Origin: Candidatus Poribacteria bacterium
Lineage (GTDB): Bacteria; Poribacteria; WGA-4E; GCA-2687025
DNA length: 6,751 bases
Direction of reading: 5' to 3'
NCBI GenBank assembly: GCA_027625215.1
Contig: JAQBWJ010000125.1
Coordinates: 1 to 6,751, forward strand
Below the pieces are notes generated by a model that ran no database searches, had not been told where the DNA came from, and worked only from the letters and a program-made list of their open reading frames with translations. Position numbers and translations under genes: made by a program. This document shows, one piece after another, positions 4,610 to 6,751 of the stretch (the first letter of the stretch is position 1; every line of letters starts with the position of its first letter).

Positions 4610-4770
4610 GGCGAGCCGACCGTTTCCATCGGGGGGACGTGCGTCGCCGCGATGTTCTCGCCGGAACGGACCCAATCGCCGGAGTCCTCGTCGGGTCAAG
4701 AGTGGAGTCCCAACGGGAAGCACTTTGACCCGACGAGGTGGCGATTAAACTGAAGAATGCCGAGAACATC
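4610..4770. repeat. Structured palindromic element, copy C
   Basis: The outer arms GATGTTCTCG (4651-4660) and CGAGAACATC (4761-4770) enclose 100 bp. TCGCC 4676-4680 pairs with GGCGA 4740-4744. GGAGTC (4681-4686) lies opposite GT (4738-4739). CTCGTCGGGTCAA (4687-4699) pairs with TTGACCCGACGAG (4725-4737). AGTG pairs with CACT, and the tip is GAGTCCC-AAC-GGGAAG. The alternative left pairing is CTCGCC 4657-4662 with GGCGAG 4610-4615. Compared with A and B, many helix positions change in pairs, while both internal loops are the same. Confidence 0.8.
4725..4751 (+). promoter_or_regulatory. Promoter-like boxes on the right arm of copy C
   Basis: TTGACC (4725-4730) and TAAACT (4746-4751) are separated by 15 bp and point right. 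The -10 box is weaker than in copy B, but spacing and position are identical. Confidence 0.4.
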
Positions 4771-4850
4771 ACGCCACGTCTCGTCGTCCGACACGCGCGT
4801 CGGACTCGAATCCGAAGCCCTCATCGTTTGGATGAGGGCTACCGCTGACC
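4757..4850 (+). ncRNA. Candidate structured RNA downstream of copy C
   Basis: The stretch contains TCCGAC-ACGCGC-GTCGGA (4787-4804), the linker TCGAATCCG (4806-4814), and a 10-bp hairpin AGCCCTCATC/GATGAGGGCT (4816-4825 with 4831-4840), then ACCGC. The order matches copies A and B, with different helix sequences. No terminator-like hairpin was found for this copy. The frame starting at ATG 4757 is not accepted as coding. Confidence 0.4.
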
Positions 4851-4904
4851 GCCGCTTCCGTCTGTCCGTTCCAACGTCCGGCCCCAAAACGAACGCGGCG
4901 CATG

Positions 4905-4950
4905 TTGTCCACAGCCCGCCACTGGACAAATCCTGTCCGTTTGCTAGGAT
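4905..4950 (+). promoter_or_regulatory. Promoter with upstream inverted repeat, driving the attenuator/sRNA
   Basis: TGGACA (4923-4928) and TAGGAT (4945-4950) are 16 bp apart, oriented toward the structured RNA and xis-int. The -35 box lies in an inverted repeat, TTGTCCA 4905-4911 with TGGACAA 4923-4929. GGACA can instead pair with TGTCC at 4934-4938. The repeats may be an operator. Confidence 0.5.
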
Positions 4951-4956
4951 GAAATC

Positions 4957-5063
4957 ACGACGAACATATTCAACCCTTCGCTGATGGTGCCAGCGGAAAC
5001 GACCAAACTCGTTGGGGACAGAATCCCCGCTCCGGCACCATCGGAGTGGGGATTTTGTTTTTG
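4957..5063 (+). ncRNA. Structured leader or small RNA with competing folds upstream of xis-int
   Basis: Between a promoter and a strong terminator lies a region of about 100 nt without a gene. GATGGTGCC (4983-4991) can pair perfectly with GGCACCATC (5034-5042), extended by AGCGG/CCGCT (4992-4996 with 5027-5031). This fold encloses a small hairpin ACGA/TCGT and GGGGA/TCCCC. GGCACCATC overlaps the loop and inner stem of the terminator, so the two folds exclude each other, as in a transcription attenuator or riboswitch. The alternative is a free-standing small RNA ending at the terminator. No known riboswitch class was recognised. Confidence 0.5.
5023..5063 (+). terminator. Strong rho-independent terminator
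   Basis: ATCCCCGCTCCG (5023-5034) pairs with CGGAGTGGGGAT (5042-5053) over 12 bp (one G-U), with a 7-nt loop, followed by TTTTGTTTTTG. It lies about 135 bp before xis in the same orientation. Confidence 0.9.
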
Positions 5064-5114
5064 TCGTTCCCGCCCTCGTGAAGCGCTCCCTTCCCCTCCC
5101 GACTTCGATCTTCA

Positions 5115-5149
5115 CGGCTGTTCAGCCACAGGCTTCCGCTGAGCAGCCG
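5115..5149. promoter_or_regulatory. 12-bp hairpin or operator upstream of xis
   Basis: CGGCTGTTCAGC (5115-5126) pairs with GCTGAGCAGCCG (5138-5149), 12 pairs including one G-U, with an 11-nt spacer. There is no U-tract, so it is not an obvious terminator. It may be an operator or a DNA-binding site for Xis/Int. TTGACA (5175-5180) just before xis could be a -35 box, but no clear -10 follows at the right distance. Confidence 0.4.
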
Positions 5150-5198
5150 AAGAGGAGAGAAGCCCTCCGCTCTTTGACAAATGACAGAGGGAACGCTC

Positions 5199-5426
5199 AT
5201 GCACGGCATCGAACGCCTGCTCACCGCAGACGACGTCTGTTCGCTCCTGCGGATCAAGAAGTCCTACCTGTACGCCCTCACTTCCGAGAACCGCATCCCC
5301 CACTTCAAGATCGGTGGCTTCCTCCGGTTCCGCCAATCGGAACTCGAAGCGTGGCTCACCGACAACGCTGAAGGCGGCGATCATCTGCTCCTCGCTGAAG
5401 AGGAGACACGCTATGGCCGTTCGTAA
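5199..5426 (+). CDS. Excisionase-family helix-turn-helix protein, 75 aa
   Basis: A small DNA-binding protein of the excisionase (HTH_17/MerR-like winged helix) family. LLTADDVCSLLRIKKSYLYALTSENRIPHFKIGGFLRFRQSELEAWL (about residues 7-53) shows the family's order: recognition helix, wing with PHFKIGGFLRF, and closing SELEAWL helix. Such proteins bend DNA at attachment sites and favour integrase-driven excision, or act as regulators. The ATG at 5199 is preferred because GAGGGA lies suitably before it; an in-frame ATG at 5181 has no ribosome site and would add six residues. Its 3' end overlaps int by 14 bp, indicating coupled translation. The acidic C-terminal tail (LLLAEEETRYGRS) carries the int ribosome site in its DNA. 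Confidence 0.9.
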   Translation: MHGIERLLTADDVCSLLRIKKSYLYALTSENRIPHFKIGGFLRFRQSELEAWLTDNAEGGDHLLLAEEETRYGRS

Positions 5427-6450
5427 GCGGAAAGGAAGGAACAGCTGGGAAGTCGATGTCAACGTCGGCGGAAAGCGCCTCCGTGAAGCCTTCAGGACAA
5501 AACGCGAAGCAATCGCGCGGGAGAAGCTACTCATCGCTCAGGAAGTGTCCGGCGTGACCGCTTCCGTTGATGTCGAAAACATCACGTTTCGCCGTTTCAT
5601 GGTCGAGCACTACCTCGATTGGTCGCAACGCAACAAGGCGAGTGGTACCTTCGAGATGGAACGCTACGTCATCAATGCGCGCCTGATTCCGTTCTTCGGC
5701 AAGACGAACCTGACCGACATCGACTTGCGCGCCGTCGAACGTTATAAGGCGCACCGACAGAAGGACGGCGTCACCTCTCGAACCATCAATCGAGAGACGA
5801 CACTCCTCTCGGTCGCGTTCAAACTCGCCGTCCAACTAGGATACGCGCGTGCGAACCCGGTGAAGGATGCGCCCAAACTACGCGAAAGTCGCCGACCGCC
5901 TCGTTTTTTGACTCAAAACGAGGTGGAACGACTGCTTGCTGCAGCCCGTGAAACGTACCTCTTCCCACTCGTGGTGACGGCGGTCTACACGGGGATGCGC
6001 AAGTCGGAACTCTTCAACCTCCGATGGGAGGATGTGGACTTCGAGCGCAACACGGTCACGATCCAGCCGAAACCGGATTGGCATCCCAAGAACTACGAGT
6101 ACCGAGTCCTTGAAATGGCACGGCCGCTACGCGAAGTGCTTCTCGCGCACCGCCGCATCGCCGAGAACGAGTATGTCTTCACCTACGGTGGGCGACGCTT
6201 GACGAGCAACGTACAGCGGACGTGGAACCGTATCGTCCGCGATGCGAATCTGAGCGAGGTGACGTTGCACACGCTCCGTCACACGTTCGCCTCGCATCTG
6301 GCGATGCAGGGCGTGCCCCTCATGCATATACAGCAATTGATGGGTCATAACGATTACGACACGACGTTGGTCTATGCCCATCTCTCAACGGAAAGCCACA
6401 AGGGACAAGTGCACAAACTGCCCTTTGATGGCGGAAAGAAGGAGTCCTGA
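5413..6450 (+). CDS. int: Tyrosine recombinase / phage-type integrase, 345 aa
   Basis: This integrase catalyses site-specific integration and excision of the element, probably at the adjacent tRNA gene. The N-terminal AP2-like arm-binding domain (residues 5-45: GRNSWEVDVNVGGKRLREAF) precedes a SAM-like core-binding domain (about 56-150). The catalytic domain (about 165-330) shows Arg196 in YTGMRKSEL, His286 and Arg289 in LHTLRHTFASHL, His312 in LMGHND, and nucleophile Tyr321 in TTLVYAHL. All expected residues are present, so it is probably active. The additional helix typical of integron IntI is absent. The start at 5413 is chosen over upstream in-frame codons because GAGGAG lies about eight bases before it and the earlier part merely overlaps xis. 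The stop codon lies inside the loop of its own terminator. Confidence 0.95.
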   Translation: MAVRKRKGRNSWEVDVNVGGKRLREAFRTKREAIAREKLLIAQEVSGVTASVDVENITFRRFMVEHYLDWSQRNKASGTFEMERYVINARLIPFFGKTNLTDIDLRAVERYKAHRQKDGVTSRTINRETTLLSVAFKLAVQLGYARANPVKDAPKLRESRRPPRFLTQNEVERLLAAARETYLFPLVVTAVYTGMRKSELFNLRWEDVDFERNTVTIQPKPDWHPKNYEYRVLEMARPLREVLLAHRRIAENEYVFTYGGRRLTSNVQRTWNRIVRDANLSEVTLHTLRHTFASHLAMQGVPLMHIQQLMGHNDYDTTLVYAHLSTESHKGQVHKLPFDGGKKES

Positions 6451-6468
6451 CGGACTCCTTTCTCTTTT
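6439..6468 (+). terminator. Terminator overlapping the int stop codon
   Basis: AAGGAGTCC (6439-6447) and GGACTCCTT (6452-6460) form a 9-bp stem whose 4-nt loop holds the TGA stop. TCTCTTTT follows. A compact intrinsic terminator for xis-int. Confidence 0.8.
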
Positions 6469-6484
6469 ACGGCGATTTCCGCAA

Positions 6485-6503
6485 TGCCACCATTTTGCCA
6501 CCA
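6485..6503. repeat. Tandem TGCCACCA repeats between int and tRNA
   Basis: TGCCACCA occurs at 6485-6492 and again at 6496-6503, 11 bp apart (one helical turn). Short in-phase direct repeats between an integrase gene and a tRNA attachment site are the usual form of Int arm-type or Xis sites. The assignment is by position only. Confidence 0.45.
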
Positions 6504-6538
6504 AACGCTGTTTTACATCGTTTTCGAGAGGAAAGCGA

Positions 6539-6569
6539 AAACCCGCAGAGCCTTGCGCCCTGCGGGTTT
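6539..6569 (-). terminator. Terminator of the tRNA transcript
   Basis: AAACCCGCAG (6539-6548) pairs with CTGCGGGTTT (6560-6569) over 10 bp. On the minus strand it is followed by a T-rich stretch (TTTTCGCTTTCC, counting the last stem bases), five bases beyond the CCA end of tRNA-Ala. Its stem resembles the terminator at 133-158. Confidence 0.75.
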
Positions 6570-6574
6570 CAAAC

Positions 6575-6650
<76 letters not shown>

Positions 6651-6663
6651 GTTTGATGCTGTA

Positions 6664-6737
6664 TGGGCGCGAGAGGATTCGAACCTCTGACCTCTACGAT
6701 GTCAACGTAGCGCTCTAACCAACTGAGCTACGCGCCC
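6664..6737 (-). tRNA. tRNA-Val (anticodon GAC), CCA not encoded
   Basis: A fully paired cloverleaf: GGGCGCG/CGCGCCC acceptor, D-arm GCTC/GAGC, anticodon stem CTACG/CGTAG with loop TTGACAT (anticodon GAC), and T-arm AGAGG-TTCGAAT-CCTCT. The discriminator A at 6664 is followed by TAC, so CCA must be added after transcription, unlike the neighbouring tRNA-Ala. It is 13 bp from tRNA-Ala and probably co-transcribed with it. Confidence 0.93.
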
Positions 6738-6751
6738 GTCATCGCTTCTCG

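Noticed and set aside
3901..4770. Integron attC sites
   Set aside because: No RYYYAAC or GTTRRRY core pairs at the ends, the elements lie at the 5' side of the genes, and the integrase lacks the IntI insertion.
1..4770. CRISPR array
   Set aside because: The repeats are few, irregular and hundreds of bases apart, with genes between them; there are no uniform spacers.
4949..4984. Eleven-codon leader peptide before the attenuator fold
   Set aside because: Its ATG overlaps the proposed -10 box, so it would lie upstream of the transcript start, and it has no ribosome site.
4983..5042. tRNA or tmRNA remnant (GGTGCC...GGGGACAGAATCCCC...GGCACCA)
   Set aside because: The hairpin loop ACAGAAT is not a T-loop, there is no D-arm, and the terminator plus long-range helix explain the pairing better.

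Overview
The window is high-GC bacterial DNA. Nothing in it fixes the phylum, so I do not name an organism. It looks like the integrase end of an integrative (genomic-island) element inserted at a tRNA gene. On the right are two minus-strand tRNA genes, Val(GAC) and Ala(CGC). The 3' end of tRNA-Ala faces a rightward tyrosine-recombinase integrase, which is preceded by, and overlaps, a small excisionase-type helix-turn-helix gene.

Layout from right to left: tRNA-Val (6664-6737); tRNA-Ala (6575-6650) with its terminator; int (5413-6450) ending inside its own terminator; xis (5199-5426); a non-coding control region (about 4905-5180) holding a promoter, a structured RNA of about 100 nt with a strong terminator and a competing fold, and a further 12-bp hairpin. 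Left of that, all small genes run the other way, on the minus strand: 4246-4590; 3526-3873 with 3100-3426; 986-1177 with the coupled micro-gene 837-989; and 165-557. They are mostly unrecognised proteins of 50-130 residues. An apparently intact IS110-family insertion sequence (about 1530-3085, transposase 1775-3043) has landed inside this array.

The most striking content is non-coding. Four of the minus-strand units are preceded by a large structured palindromic element (cores 596-719, 1199-1343, 3901-4062, 4610-4770), and the left edge of the window (1-71) holds a fifth copy. Three copies (called A, B and C here) share an architecture in which helices differ in sequence but stay paired by compensatory changes, while unpaired positions stay constant: a GGAGTC/GT asymmetric internal loop and a GAGT/AAG purine loop near the tip. 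The flanking arms form alternative, mutually exclusive pairings. A promoter-like TTGAC(C/G)-15 bp-TANNNT arrangement sits on the right arm and points away from the gene, toward a further series of covarying hairpins with a shared TCGAATCCG linker.

This resembles an integron in gross layout (a recombinase gene divergent from an array of small ORFs separated by foldable elements). However, the recombinase is an ordinary AP2-type integrase, no attC core motifs are visible, and the elements lie at the 5' side of each gene. I therefore regard the elements as an unidentified repeated cis-regulatory or small-RNA family, possibly the system worth pursuing. Which strand is transcribed and what the elements do cannot be settled from one window.
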